5,766 bases of DNA from Rhodospirillaceae bacterium. Lineage in GTDB: Bacteria > Pseudomonadota > Alphaproteobacteria > Thalassobaculales > Thalassobaculaceae. Below the pieces are notes generated by a model. The model searched no databases. It saw only the letters and a program-made list of their open reading frames with translations, and was not told where the DNA came from. Position 1 is the first letter of the stretch, and each line of letters starts with the position of its first letter. This document shows, piece after piece, positions 1 to 5,667 of the stretch. Both the position numbers and the translations under genes were made by a program. The stretch lies in assembly GCA_002730675.1 (NCBI GenBank), contig PCAV01000016.1, forward strand, positions 4,235 through 10,000. Reading direction: 5' to 3'.

Positions 1-393
1 CAAACAATACGGGAGTTTGGGATAGAAGTTGAAGTTCTTAAGATGGTAGCATTAGAAAACACGCCCGAGCTTCACCATGTAGTAGTCTGCACGCTGTGTT
101 CCTGCTACCCGAGACCAATTCTTGGGGTACCCCCGTTGTGGTACAAGTCAAAGCAATACCGTTCCCGCGTCATTCGCGAGCCGAGAGCTGTTTTACAGGA
201 ATTTGGGACGACATTGTCTGATGACACAGAAATACGTGTAGTCGACTCTACAGCTGATTGTCGTTATCTGGTGATTCCGACTAGACCAGTTGGCACGGAG
301 AAAATGACAGAAACAGAGTTAGCAAAACTTATTACGCGGGATTCGATGATTGGCACTGCACAAGCACGTGATCCTATTGGAAAGCGCTCTTAG
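1..393 (+). CDS. Nitrile hydratase alpha / thiocyanate hydrolase gamma subunit, C-terminal part (5' truncated)
   Basis: The frame is open from base 1, so the gene starts outside the window; the ATG at 43 is internal. The 130 visible residues are the C-terminal part of a family of about 200 aa. The metal claw C-T-L-C-S-C lies at bases 88-105 (residues 30-35 of the fragment). In this family its cysteines, two of them oxidised after translation, and backbone amides bind a low-spin Co(III) or Fe(III); Thr rather than Ser after the first Cys is typical of the cobalt type. The downstream blocks [17 protein letters not shown] and TRDSMIG are also family hallmarks. Nitrile hydratase converts nitriles to amides; the related thiocyanate hydrolase converts thiocyanate to carbonyl sulfide and ammonia. 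Here the claw is followed by YPRP, where nitrile hydratases usually have YPWP, so both functions stay open. No beta subunit or metallochaperone gene follows; the next gene is convergent, 26 bp away. Family is certain, substrate is not. Confidence 0.93.
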   Translation, partial: QTIREFGIEVEVLKMVALENTPELHHVVVCTLCSCYPRPILGVPPLWYKSKQYRSRVIREPRAVLQEFGTTLSDDTEIRVVDSTADCRYLVIPTRPVGTEKMTETELAKLITRDSMIGTAQARDPIGKRS

Positions 394-419
394 AGAGATT
401 ACGGATGCAATAGCGGCAT

Positions 420-1445
420 TTAGAAATAATCGTCTGCCGAGATACCGACATCGTTTGCAGCTGCTTTTATACTATCGAAAACACCCTTACTTATCTGAAT
501 GCCGTTCGTCTCCGCATATTTCGAAGACGTCGTCTCCTTTTCGCCGGGCAAAAGCACTTTACCATTTTCATCTAAAGGTTTTGAATTCCTCACCTCATTA
601 ACAAAATTACTAGCTGCTTTTTCATATTCCGTCATCGAACGAAAAGAATCCACACGTAGTAAGATAAATAACCAATTATACTCAAGCGTGTCACCCAGCA
701 TAGCATCACCAACAAGCTCCGCTATGATGCCCATTCCACTTCCCTTCGGCCCAGCAGCTGGCAATAATGCTCCGCCGTCATAAAAATCATTTGGGTTGGT
801 TGAAGGGTTTCCATTTTTATCTATTATTATATCTAGAGGTAATTGGTCATCATTAGCTCTGGCAACAGCTACTTTACCTGCCGGCCAATTTGAGATGGCA
901 AAATCGCAAACTAAAGGGTCCTTTTTTAGTCCTGGCATCGAAAAGGTATAAGGATTAGTGCTCATAACGGGCTCTTTCCCACCAAAGGGAACTACGTTAC
1001 CCCATAGTTTTCTGCCTCCACCTCCCATGCTTAGACCAAGGAAACCAGCATCTGCAGCTTTTTCACCGTATGCACCCATTCGCCCAGTATGTCCACAGTT
1101 ATAAATTGCTATCGCAACAATCCCACTATTGCGCGCCAATTTTATTCCCGCTTCCGTAGCTTTATTCATAGCTACAATTCCGATACCTCCTGCACCATCA
1201 ACACTTATTAAGTTATTCGTTTTTTGTTCTAGTTCGGGCACAGCGCATGGATCTATAATTCCGTTCTTAGCCTCTCCTATGTAAAGCCCTAGGCGGTTAA
1301 CGCCATGGCTCGGGACACCTTTCATTTCAGCATCAACCAAGTGCTCAGCTATGATTTTCGAATTACTTTGAGCAAAACCGCCCGCAGCTAATGAGTCACT
1401 TATAAAATTTAATAGCGGCGTTTTTTCTGCAGTAAAATTAGTCAT
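420..1445 (-). CDS. Ldh2-family malate/L-lactate-type dehydrogenase
   Basis: The 341-residue protein has the usual length for the malate/L-lactate dehydrogenase (Ldh2/YlbC/ComC) family, a cytoplasmic NAD(P)-dependent fold unrelated to classical Rossmann LDH/MDH. Visible signatures are the N-terminal block with S46-H47-G48 and R51, a G-H119-T-G-R-M-G-A-Y block, the S162-T-N-P cofactor-site segment, the G224-G-A-L-L-P stretch followed by P233-K234-G235, and the C-terminal VLLPGE block. The family oxidises or reduces L-type 2-hydroxy acids (malate, lactate, sulfolactate, ureidoglycolate, 2,3-diketogulonate) and some cyclic imino acids; the sequence alone does not choose among these. The ATG at 1445 is used because the family N-terminus begins just after it; its ribosome-binding site is weak (GACGGA, about 10 nt upstream). 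The gene is intact. It is divergent from the D-2-hydroxyacid dehydrogenase and convergent with the hydratase subunit, so it is probably monocistronic. Confidence 0.92.
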   Translation of the reverse strand: MTNFTAEKTPLLNFISDSLAAGGFAQSNSKIIAEHLVDAEMKGVPSHGVNRLGLYIGEAKNGIIDPCAVPELEQKTNNLISVDGAGGIGIVAMNKATEAGIKLARNSGIVAIAIYNCGHTGRMGAYGEKAADAGFLGLSMGGGGRKLWGNVVPFGGKEPVMSTNPYTFSMPGLKKDPLVCDFAISNWPAGKVAVARANDDQLPLDIIIDKNGNPSTNPNDFYDGGALLPAAGPKGSGMGIIAELVGDAMLGDTLEYNWLFILLRVDSFRSMTEYEKAASNFVNEVRNSKPLDENGKVLLPGEKETTSSKYAETNGIQISKGVFDSIKAAANDVGISADDYF

Positions 1446-1589
1446 ATTTTATTTTCCGTCTTCTACAATATTTAAATGCCAAAGGTGAATATCTTTCAAT
1501 ACATCGGGGCATTAAAAATTTTATGGAGTAATCTTACCTCTTCCAGTACTACTATGATTGATTTATACCGGATTTTGTGGATAAAAAAA
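1446..1589. promoter_or_regulatory. Divergent intergenic region between two dehydrogenase genes
   Basis: These 144 bp separate the start codons of the Ldh2-type gene (minus) and the D-2-hydroxyacid dehydrogenase gene (plus), so promoters for both directions should lie here. A TATGAT hexamer at 1553-1558 is a possible -10 box for the plus-strand gene, but no convincing -35 box sits 16-18 bp upstream. A short inverted pair, AATGCC at 1475-1480 and GGCATT at 1508-1513, is too short to call an operator. The plus-strand reading frame is open through much of this region, but the resulting 38-residue extension does not look like the dehydrogenase family. Confidence 0.4.
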
Positions 1590-2582
1590 ATGAGTAATCC
1601 CGCGCCATGGATAGCTTTAGCTGATACCCCTGAGCTCCCAATTTCTAAAACAGCTTTCAAAGAGGTCGAAATTGGATTGAATATGCGAAATATAGCACTA
1701 CCATATAGACGTCTAAGTAAAGAAGAAACCGAGTTTTGGACAAAGCAGTTGAGCGGCGTTGGCGGCATCCTGCTCAGGTCTGGTTATATTACTGAAGAGC
1801 TATTAAAACCATTAGAATACCTTAAAGTAGTTGCCGTTCACGGAGCTGGCGTCGATCCCGTTGACGTTGATGCATGCACTAGACGGGGTGTATGGGTAAC
1901 TAATACACCCGGCGCAAATGCGGATGCAGTGGCGGAGATAACAATTGGTTTAATGCTTTCTATGGCTAGGCAAATTCCAAAAGCAACCATTAAAGTTACC
2001 ACCGAGAAAGCTTGGGATAGCGCAAGACATATTGGCACTGAGCTAAAAGATAAGACACTAGGCTTATTAGGACTTGGCCAAATTGGACAGCGCGTCGCTA
2101 CAATAGCAAAAGCATTTGGCATGAACGTAATTGCTTATGACCCAGGGCTGCAAGCATCAGAAATAACTAAAAAAGGTTCAACACCCGTTTCCTTAGAAGA
2201 GTTAGCAAACCACTCAGACTTTCTATCCTTACATGCCCCCGCTATAGATGCGACAAAGCACATTATAAGCAGAGATTTTTTGGGCAAAATGAAAACCTCT
2301 TCGAAACTTATTAATTGTGCCCGTGGTAGTTTAGTGGATGAAAAAGCTTTAGCGGAAGCATTAACCAGTGGTCACCTTTCCGGAGTAGCTTTAGACGTTT
2401 TGGATGGGGAACCACCTGACCCTAAGAGTCCTTTATTTGGCGCCCCTAATGTTTTAATAACACCCCATATGGCAGGCTCGACGCGGGAGTGTCTAGAAAC
2501 CATAGCAAACACTGCTATGCAGGACATCATCCGCGTATTACGCGGTAAGAAGCCATTACACTCTGTAAATACCCCTCGATAA
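1590..2582 (+). CDS. D-isomer-specific 2-hydroxyacid dehydrogenase (phosphoglycerate/hydroxypyruvate reductase type)
   Basis: Starting at the ATG at 1590 gives 330 residues, normal for this family. The frame is open back to 1476, but those 38 extra residues are unlike the family and the earlier ATGs (1476, 1554) lack ribosome-binding sites; 1590 has a weak one (TGGA, 8 nt upstream). The substrate domain holds V-H84-G-A-G-V-D. The Rossmann domain carries G161-L-G-Q-I-G, and Asp184 at the end of the second strand suggests NAD rather than NADP. The catalytic triad is complete: Arg245 in INCARG, Glu274 in LDGEPP and His293 in ITPHMAGS. The family interconverts D-2-hydroxy acids and 2-oxo acids using NADH; members include glycerate, phosphoglycerate, lactate and (S)-sulfolactate dehydrogenases. 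No C-terminal ACT domain is present, so it is not a long regulatory SerA. It is divergent from an L-type dehydrogenase and convergent with an MR-type enolase homologue, which suggests 2-hydroxy-acid catabolism. Confidence 0.94.
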   Translation: MSNPAPWIALADTPELPISKTAFKEVEIGLNMRNIALPYRRLSKEETEFWTKQLSGVGGILLRSGYITEELLKPLEYLKVVAVHGAGVDPVDVDACTRRGVWVTNTPGANADAVAEITIGLMLSMARQIPKATIKVTTEKAWDSARHIGTELKDKTLGLLGLGQIGQRVATIAKAFGMNVIAYDPGLQASEITKKGSTPVSLEELANHSDFLSLHAPAIDATKHIISRDFLGKMKTSSKLINCARGSLVDEKALAEALTSGHLSGVALDVLDGEPPDPKSPLFGAPNVLITPHMAGSTRECLETIANTAMQDIIRVLRGKKPLHSVNTPR

Positions 2583-2607
2583 AGTTATGATCCAATTGGA
2601 AACTAAT

Positions 2608-2627
2608 GGTACTTTATTTGAAGTATT
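2608..2627. terminator. Weak candidate bidirectional terminator hairpin
   Basis: The 50-bp gap between two convergent genes contains TACTT at 2610-2614 and AAGTA at 2621-2625, which can pair. G-T wobbles extend the stem to 2608-2627 with an ATTT loop, and an AT-rich stretch (TTTAATATT) follows. The stem has a single G-C pair, so it is a poor intrinsic terminator; position is the main argument for it. Confidence 0.22.
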
Positions 2628-2632
2628 TAATA

Positions 2633-3721
2633 TTAATCAGAGGTGTGAGCGCACAACCCATCCCAGTTGAAGTCGATACCGTGACCAGGCGCTTCACCGG
2701 CTAGAGCGAAACCATCTTTTACAACTAACGGTTCTAGAATAAACCTTTCTAATCCAAATCCATGAACCTCAAGGTACGACGCATTCGGGACTGCGCCTAA
2801 CAGGTGGACATGAATATCATGTACACCGTGCGACGTTACAGGGAGATTTTTTGCTTCTGCAAGTTTTGCTACCTTCATCCAAACGGTTATACCCCCACAA
2901 TTAGAAACATCGGGTTCGATGTAACTGACGCCATTTGCCTGCAATATATGTTGAAAATCATAAATAGTATGAAGGTTTTCGCCAGCAGAGATTGGCACTC
3001 CACCCTCAACTAAAATTCTATTATGCCCTGAATAATCTTCAGGTATCGTGGGCTCTTCCAACCAAACTAAATCAAACTCACGGAATGCACGTGCAGCTCG
3101 AATAGCTTCGTCAACCGTCCAACGCATATTCGCATCAACCATAAGAGGAAAGTTCTTCCCTAAATGCTTTCGCATAGCAGCTATTCTGGCGACATCTTCT
3201 TCAAGATTATCTCTGCCAACCTTCATTTTAATTGCGCGAAATCCACTAGATAAGTTCTTCTCCGTCTGGGCAAGTAGTTCCTCTTCAGTAAACATTAGAT
3301 CAATGCCACCCGCGTAAGCTTTTATTTTCGGATCGGCGCCGCCAAGAAGTCGCCATAAGGGCATGCCAACTTGTTTTCCCATCAAGTCCCATAAAGCAAT
3401 GTCAACTGCTGAAAGAGCATGAATTGCAAGTCCTCCCCGTCCGGCATAATGAAGCTTCCACCATAACAATTTCCAAATTTGTTCTATTCTTGCTTCGTCT
3501 TTGCCCAGAAGAAACGGGGCCATGTCGTCCCGCATTACAGAATGAATGCCTTTAGCACCCGCACCAAGCGTGTAGGTGTATCCTAGTCCTTGCACACCAT
3601 TGGAATTTTCTATTCGTATCGTCATTAGTTCAAAGCTTGCCATATCACCATGCATGCTATCTGAGAGCACAACAGGCAATGGGATGCTGTAGTGGTCAGT
3701 CTTAATGTTGCTAATAGACAT
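2633..3721 (-). CDS. Enolase-superfamily protein, mandelate racemase subgroup (racemase or acid-sugar dehydratase)
   Basis: The 362-residue protein starts at the ATG at 3721, six nt after a GAGG ribosome-binding site. A TTG at 3733 would add four residues but overlaps that site, so it is rejected. An N-terminal capping domain is followed by the (beta/alpha)7-beta barrel. The full MR-type catalytic set is visible: K165-M-K167 (S-face base), metal ligands D196, E222 and E248, the D271/H298 dyad (R-face base) and E318. As I recall Pseudomonas putida mandelate racemase numbering (K164, K166, D195, E221, E247, D270, H297, E317), every position is shifted by exactly one. The enzyme binds Mg2+ and abstracts the proton alpha to a carboxylate. 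Most characterised relatives are acid-sugar dehydratases (galactarate, talarate, gluconate, fuconate type) giving 2-keto-3-deoxy acids, so mandelate itself should not be assumed. It lies next to two 2-hydroxyacid dehydrogenases and is divergent from an AhpD-like gene. Confidence 0.94.
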   Translation of the reverse strand: MSISNIKTDHYSIPLPVVLSDSMHGDMASFELMTIRIENSNGVQGLGYTYTLGAGAKGIHSVMRDDMAPFLLGKDEARIEQIWKLLWWKLHYAGRGGLAIHALSAVDIALWDLMGKQVGMPLWRLLGGADPKIKAYAGGIDLMFTEEELLAQTEKNLSSGFRAIKMKVGRDNLEEDVARIAAMRKHLGKNFPLMVDANMRWTVDEAIRAARAFREFDLVWLEEPTIPEDYSGHNRILVEGGVPISAGENLHTIYDFQHILQANGVSYIEPDVSNCGGITVWMKVAKLAEAKNLPVTSHGVHDIHVHLLGAVPNASYLEVHGFGLERFILEPLVVKDGFALAGEAPGHGIDFNWDGLCAHTSD

Positions 3722-3727
3722 TTGGAA

Positions 3728-3731
3728 CCTC
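3728..3731 (-). promoter_or_regulatory. Ribosome-binding site of the MR-type enolase gene
   Basis: On the minus strand the sequence reads GAGG, six nt before the ATG at 3721. It fixes that ATG as the start and excludes the in-frame TTG at 3733, which overlaps it. Confidence 0.7.
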
Positions 3732-3743
3732 AAATAATATTTG
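3731..3743. repeat. 13-nt palindrome at the MR-type gene start, possible operator
   Basis: CAAATA (3731-3736) and TATTTG (3738-3743) are perfect inverted arms around one central A. The palindrome touches the GAGG ribosome-binding site of the minus-strand gene, so a bound regulator could block its expression. It is AT-rich and short, so chance occurrence is a real possibility; no regulator gene lies in the window. Confidence 0.35.
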
Positions 3744-3829
3744 CTAAGTGATTAGTTTATGCTCTAGTTTTTCATAAATAGAAGCCGAATGGCAATTAAC
3801 ATCTTCAAAACCAATACAATTTAAAAAGC

Positions 3830-3834
3830 GGGAG
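3830..3834 (+). promoter_or_regulatory. Ribosome-binding site of the AhpD-like gene
   Basis: GGGAG lies six nt before the ATG at 3841 and only three nt before the in-frame GTG at 3838. The spacing favours the ATG. Confidence 0.7.
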
Positions 3835-3840
3835 AAAGTG

Positions 3841-4386
3841 ATGGCTAGAATTTCATATGCAAATAAGAATGCTGTTCCCAATCACCTTCAAAACTTGTTT
3901 GATGACATGTCAACTTATGGGCCATTCGGCAGTTTGGTTGGAGCAATGGCTCACAGGACACCAATATTCGAGCATGTTTTTGGAATGTTGACAGACTTAC
4001 GCAAGGAAGGTGTCTTACCTAGAAGGTATCTGGAGTTAGCACTAGTCGCTGTCTCCAAAATAAACGCCTGCGATTATTGTGTTGCGCATCATGCTCCATT
4101 TTTAACAGTAGAGGGTGTAACCCCTGCTGGTGCAGAAAATATATTACAATATGAAGATCACCCGGAATTCGACGATATAGACAAACTAGTCGTAGAATAT
4201 TCAATCGAAGTAACAAGCAATTTTCATCGTGTTCGAGATAAACTATTCGATCGTTTACGAAGTCATTTTTCGGAAGAACAAATTGTCGAGTTAACGTGGC
4301 GCATTGCCCTTTGCGGCGCGTTTAATCGCTTTAATGATGTGCTTCAGCTGGACATAGAAGAAGAGGCGTTGGCGAAGATTGCCTAA
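3841..4386 (+). CDS. AhpD-like / carboxymuconolactone decarboxylase family protein
   Basis: The 181-residue all-helical protein starts at the ATG at 3841, chosen over the GTG at 3838 by ribosome-binding-site spacing. It carries the AhpD signature E65, C77-D-Y-C80 and H84 (CxxCxxxH), the redox-active dithiol with its proton relay in AhpD alkyl hydroperoxidases. The C-terminal part has LTWRIALCGAFNRFND, the helix usual in longer, uncharacterised members. The CxxC motif favours a thiol peroxidase or disulfide reductase role over true gamma-carboxymuconolactone decarboxylase. A protective role during oxidative catabolism, next to the dioxygenase module, is possible but inferred. The gene has its own ribosome-binding site, is divergent from the MR-type gene and convergent with the DksA-like gene. 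Confidence 0.9.
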   Translation: MARISYANKNAVPNHLQNLFDDMSTYGPFGSLVGAMAHRTPIFEHVFGMLTDLRKEGVLPRRYLELALVAVSKINACDYCVAHHAPFLTVEGVTPAGAENILQYEDHPEFDDIDKLVVEYSIEVTSNFHRVRDKLFDRLRSHFSEEQIVELTWRIALCGAFNRFNDVLQLDIEEEALAKIA

Positions 4387-4404
4387 AAAACGCTGATATC
4401 CGAA

Positions 4405-4454
4405 ACCTGCATCACCCATTAGGTTCAATCCTATTTTACACATTTGATGCAGGT
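4405..4454. repeat. Perfect 10-bp inverted repeat between convergent genes, possible terminator
   Basis: ACCTGCATCA at 4405-4414 and TGATGCAGGT at 4445-4454 are exact reverse complements separated by 30 nt. That loop holds a smaller hairpin, TAGG (4420-4423) with CCTA (4430-4433). One arm lies in the last codons of the DksA-like gene (coding for Thr-Cys-Ile) and the other lies past its stop codon, in the gap after the AhpD-like gene. The position suits a bidirectional terminator or 3' end stabiliser. However, the loop is long and neither side has a directly adjacent T-run; on the minus strand a GCGTTTTTT stretch follows about 13 nt later, inside the 3' end of the AhpD-like gene. Confidence 0.4.
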
Positions 4455-4763
4455 GGTACATGCTGGGTCAAACTTTAATCTTTTAATAGGAATTTTTCCA
4501 TCGCAGGCTATACAATAACCAAAATTCCCGCTTTTTAAACGCTCTATAGCGGCCTCCACACGTCTCAAATCCAATTTTCTACGACCTTCAGTTTCGATTG
4601 CCCTAGCCTGTCTCTGGATCGCGTCCATCCGAGAAAGTCGTCCAATTTTAGCTTGGTCTAATTATATAACGTTTGCCGAACTTTTTGCTGAGATAATCAG
4701 GCTTTCTAAAGCAAGTTTTTTTGCTTCTAATTGTTTGAAAAAAGCTTTTTCATCAGGAAACAT
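4431..4763 (-). pseudogene. DksA/TraR-family C4 zinc-finger protein gene interrupted by an in-frame TAA
   Basis: Read from the ATG at 4763, the frame has 110 sense-or-stop codons before the final TAG. Codons 1-33 encode a coiled-coil-like N-terminus (MFPDEKAFFKQ...). Codon 34 is TAA (4664-4662). Codons 35-110 continue in the same frame with LDQAKIGRLSRMDAIQ, a helical segment, and the zinc finger C84-x2-C87-x17-C105-x2-C108. Short alphaproteobacterial DksA/TraR-like proteins typically read VELDQ..GRLSRMDA here, so the TAA most likely replaces a Glu codon (GAA to TAA, one base). The start is supported by an AGGG site overlapping the dioxygenase stop codon, which suggests translational coupling in an operon. 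Such proteins bind RNA polymerase or act as small zinc proteins; no target can be inferred. An ATG at 4628 could restart a 65-residue product with an intact finger, but it has no good ribosome-binding site. Sequencing error is not excluded. Confidence 0.8.
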
Positions 4764-4769
4764 TTTTCG

Positions 4770-4773
4770 CCCT
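4770..4773 (-). promoter_or_regulatory. Ribosome-binding site of the DksA-like gene, overlapping the upstream stop codon
   Basis: On the minus strand AGGG lies six nt before the ATG at 4763 and shares bases with the TAG stop of the dioxygenase gene (4774-4772). It is the main evidence that the gene originally began at 4763, upstream of the in-frame TAA. Confidence 0.65.
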
Positions 4774-5653
4774 AGACTGTTGGCTGATCCCCTGCCACGG
4801 TAGTTCTATGCATAACGCGTCTGTATTCTTCATCAGGCCAAGGGTTCCCCCTATGAAGGACGGACCTGTTATCCCACATTACTAAATCTAGGGAAGCCCA
4901 TTTATGAGCATAAACGAACTCAGGGCGGGTCATCCATGAAGTTAATTCCGTTATTAGCGCCCTACTTTTTGAGTAATCCCACCCCTCTACAAAGTGACAG
5001 TGACTTCCTAGGTAAAAAACTTTCCGTCCAGTTTCTGGGTGCCTTCTAATCAACGCTTGTCTTACCGGTTTTAGACGTTCTTTATCTTCCTCTGAGAAGA
5101 TATCGCCAACAATTAACTGCCTAGAAAAAATTATTGAGTGTTCGCAAATGAGACCGTCTAGATCTTTTTTTTCAACGCCTGAAATAGACCCAGGCCAAGT
5201 ATCATAAGCGTAACGCGCATCCGCAAACTCGGTTTCGCCGCCGAACGGTGGGACTTCGCGGCCCGACAAAATAGAGATATTAGCTGGAATTGACTTGAAC
5301 GACGAGTCAGAATGCCACAAGCTGTTGCCTCGGTGGTAACGCGACTTTTCATCACCATGTGAACGAATTTTGTTATTATCGTCTACGTTGGCAATGCGCG
5401 AAATCTCAGGATGAGTTACACCTCCACCCCGATCAAAGCCAAGTGATTTTTCGAGAGAGCCAAATTTTTCTGAGAAAGCGATCTGCTGATCATCATTTAT
5501 GTTTTGATTTCTGAATACAAGCACAGCGTACTCCCCTAACGCATTTCTTAGCTGATCGTACACGGAGGAATTTATAGGTGACGTCACATCTACTCCTATC
5601 ACTTCACCAGCAAAGTCCATTCCTGGTAATAATGGCTTAATCGTAAAATCCAT
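4772..5653 (-). CDS. TauD/TfdA-family Fe(II)/2-oxoglutarate-dependent dioxygenase
   Basis: The 293-residue protein is full length for the family (about 280-300). It hydroxylates a substrate with O2 and 2-oxoglutarate, giving succinate and CO2; in TauD and TfdA the unstable product then releases sulfite or a phenol. The iron-binding facial triad is complete: H114-S-D116 in SLWHSD and distal H267 in VLHRG. R279 and R283 in YRRVMHR match the region that binds 2-oxoglutarate. GGETEFAD (138-145) and the N-terminal GxDxT-like segment are also typical. It reads more like the TfdA/TauD core than clavaminate synthase, but the substrate (sulfonate, aryloxyacid, other acid) cannot be told. The ATG at 5653 has an AAAGGA site eight nt upstream. 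It lies 14 nt after an SDR gene and 8 nt before the DksA-like gene, so the three form an operon. Confidence 0.94.
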   Translation of the reverse strand: MDFTIKPLLPGMDFAGEVIGVDVTSPINSSVYDQLRNALGEYAVLVFRNQNINDDQQIAFSEKFGSLEKSLGFDRGGGVTHPEISRIANVDDNNKIRSHGDEKSRYHRGNSLWHSDSSFKSIPANISILSGREVPPFGGETEFADARYAYDTWPGSISGVEKKDLDGLICEHSIIFSRQLIVGDIFSEEDKERLKPVRQALIRRHPETGRKVFYLGSHCHFVEGWDYSKSRALITELTSWMTRPEFVYAHKWASLDLVMWDNRSVLHRGNPWPDEEYRRVMHRTTVAGDQPTV

Positions 5654-5661
5654 TTTTATTT

Positions 5662-5667
5662 TCCTTT
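5662..5667 (-). promoter_or_regulatory. Ribosome-binding site of the dioxygenase gene
   Basis: On the minus strand AAAGGA lies eight nt before the ATG at 5653, directly after the SDR stop codon (5670-5668). It supports that start and co-transcription with the SDR gene. Confidence 0.65.

Larger units (their letters stand above)
3722..3840. promoter_or_regulatory. Divergent regulatory region between the MR-type gene and the AhpD-like gene
   Basis: These 119 bp should carry promoters in both directions. For the plus-strand gene, TACAAT at 3815-3820 is a fair -10 box; it would place transcription start around 3827 and leave a very short leader containing the GGGAG site. No good -35 box sits at the right distance. 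For the minus-strand gene, TTGCCA (complement of 3789-3798 area) resembles a -35 box, but no matching -10 box follows at 16-18 bp. A 13-nt palindrome lies beside the MR-type gene start (listed separately). Confidence 0.4.

Noticed and set aside
43..45. ATG at 43 as a true start of the hydratase subunit
   Set aside because: The frame is open to base 1 and the residues before 43 fit the family, so the gene is cut by the window edge.
499..783. Open frame on the plus strand opposite the Ldh2-type gene
   Set aside because: It is antisense to a clearly recognisable protein and has no family-like features.
1476..1589. N-terminal extension of 38 residues on the D-2-hydroxyacid dehydrogenase
   Set aside because: The extension does not resemble the family, its ATGs lack ribosome-binding sites, and the start at 1590 gives a normal 330-residue protein.
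1..2582. A mandelonitrile-to-mandelate pathway (hydratase plus mandelate racemase plus dehydrogenases)
   Set aside because: No amidase or nitrilase is visible, the MR-type protein could equally be an acid-sugar dehydratase, and the genes are not in one operon. The link is too speculative to report as a finding.
3048..3317. Open frame on the plus strand opposite the MR-type gene
   Set aside because: It is a low-complexity, Ser/Ala/Arg-rich shadow of the enolase barrel coding sequence.
4629..4661. Programmed readthrough or recoding (selenocysteine, pyrrolysine) at the TAA in the DksA-like gene
   Set aside because: The stop is TAA, not TGA or TAG, and I see no special structure next to it. A nonsense change or sequence error is simpler.
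4709..4726. Hairpin AAGCAA / TTGCTT with a T-rich loop, as a terminator
   Set aside because: It lies inside the DksA-like coding region, has a six-bp AT-rich stem, and the T-run is in the loop rather than after the stem.
4739..4750. Palindrome AAAAAGCTTTTT
   Set aside because: It lies within codons for Lys-Ala-Phe in the DksA-like N-terminus and is a low-complexity A/T run.
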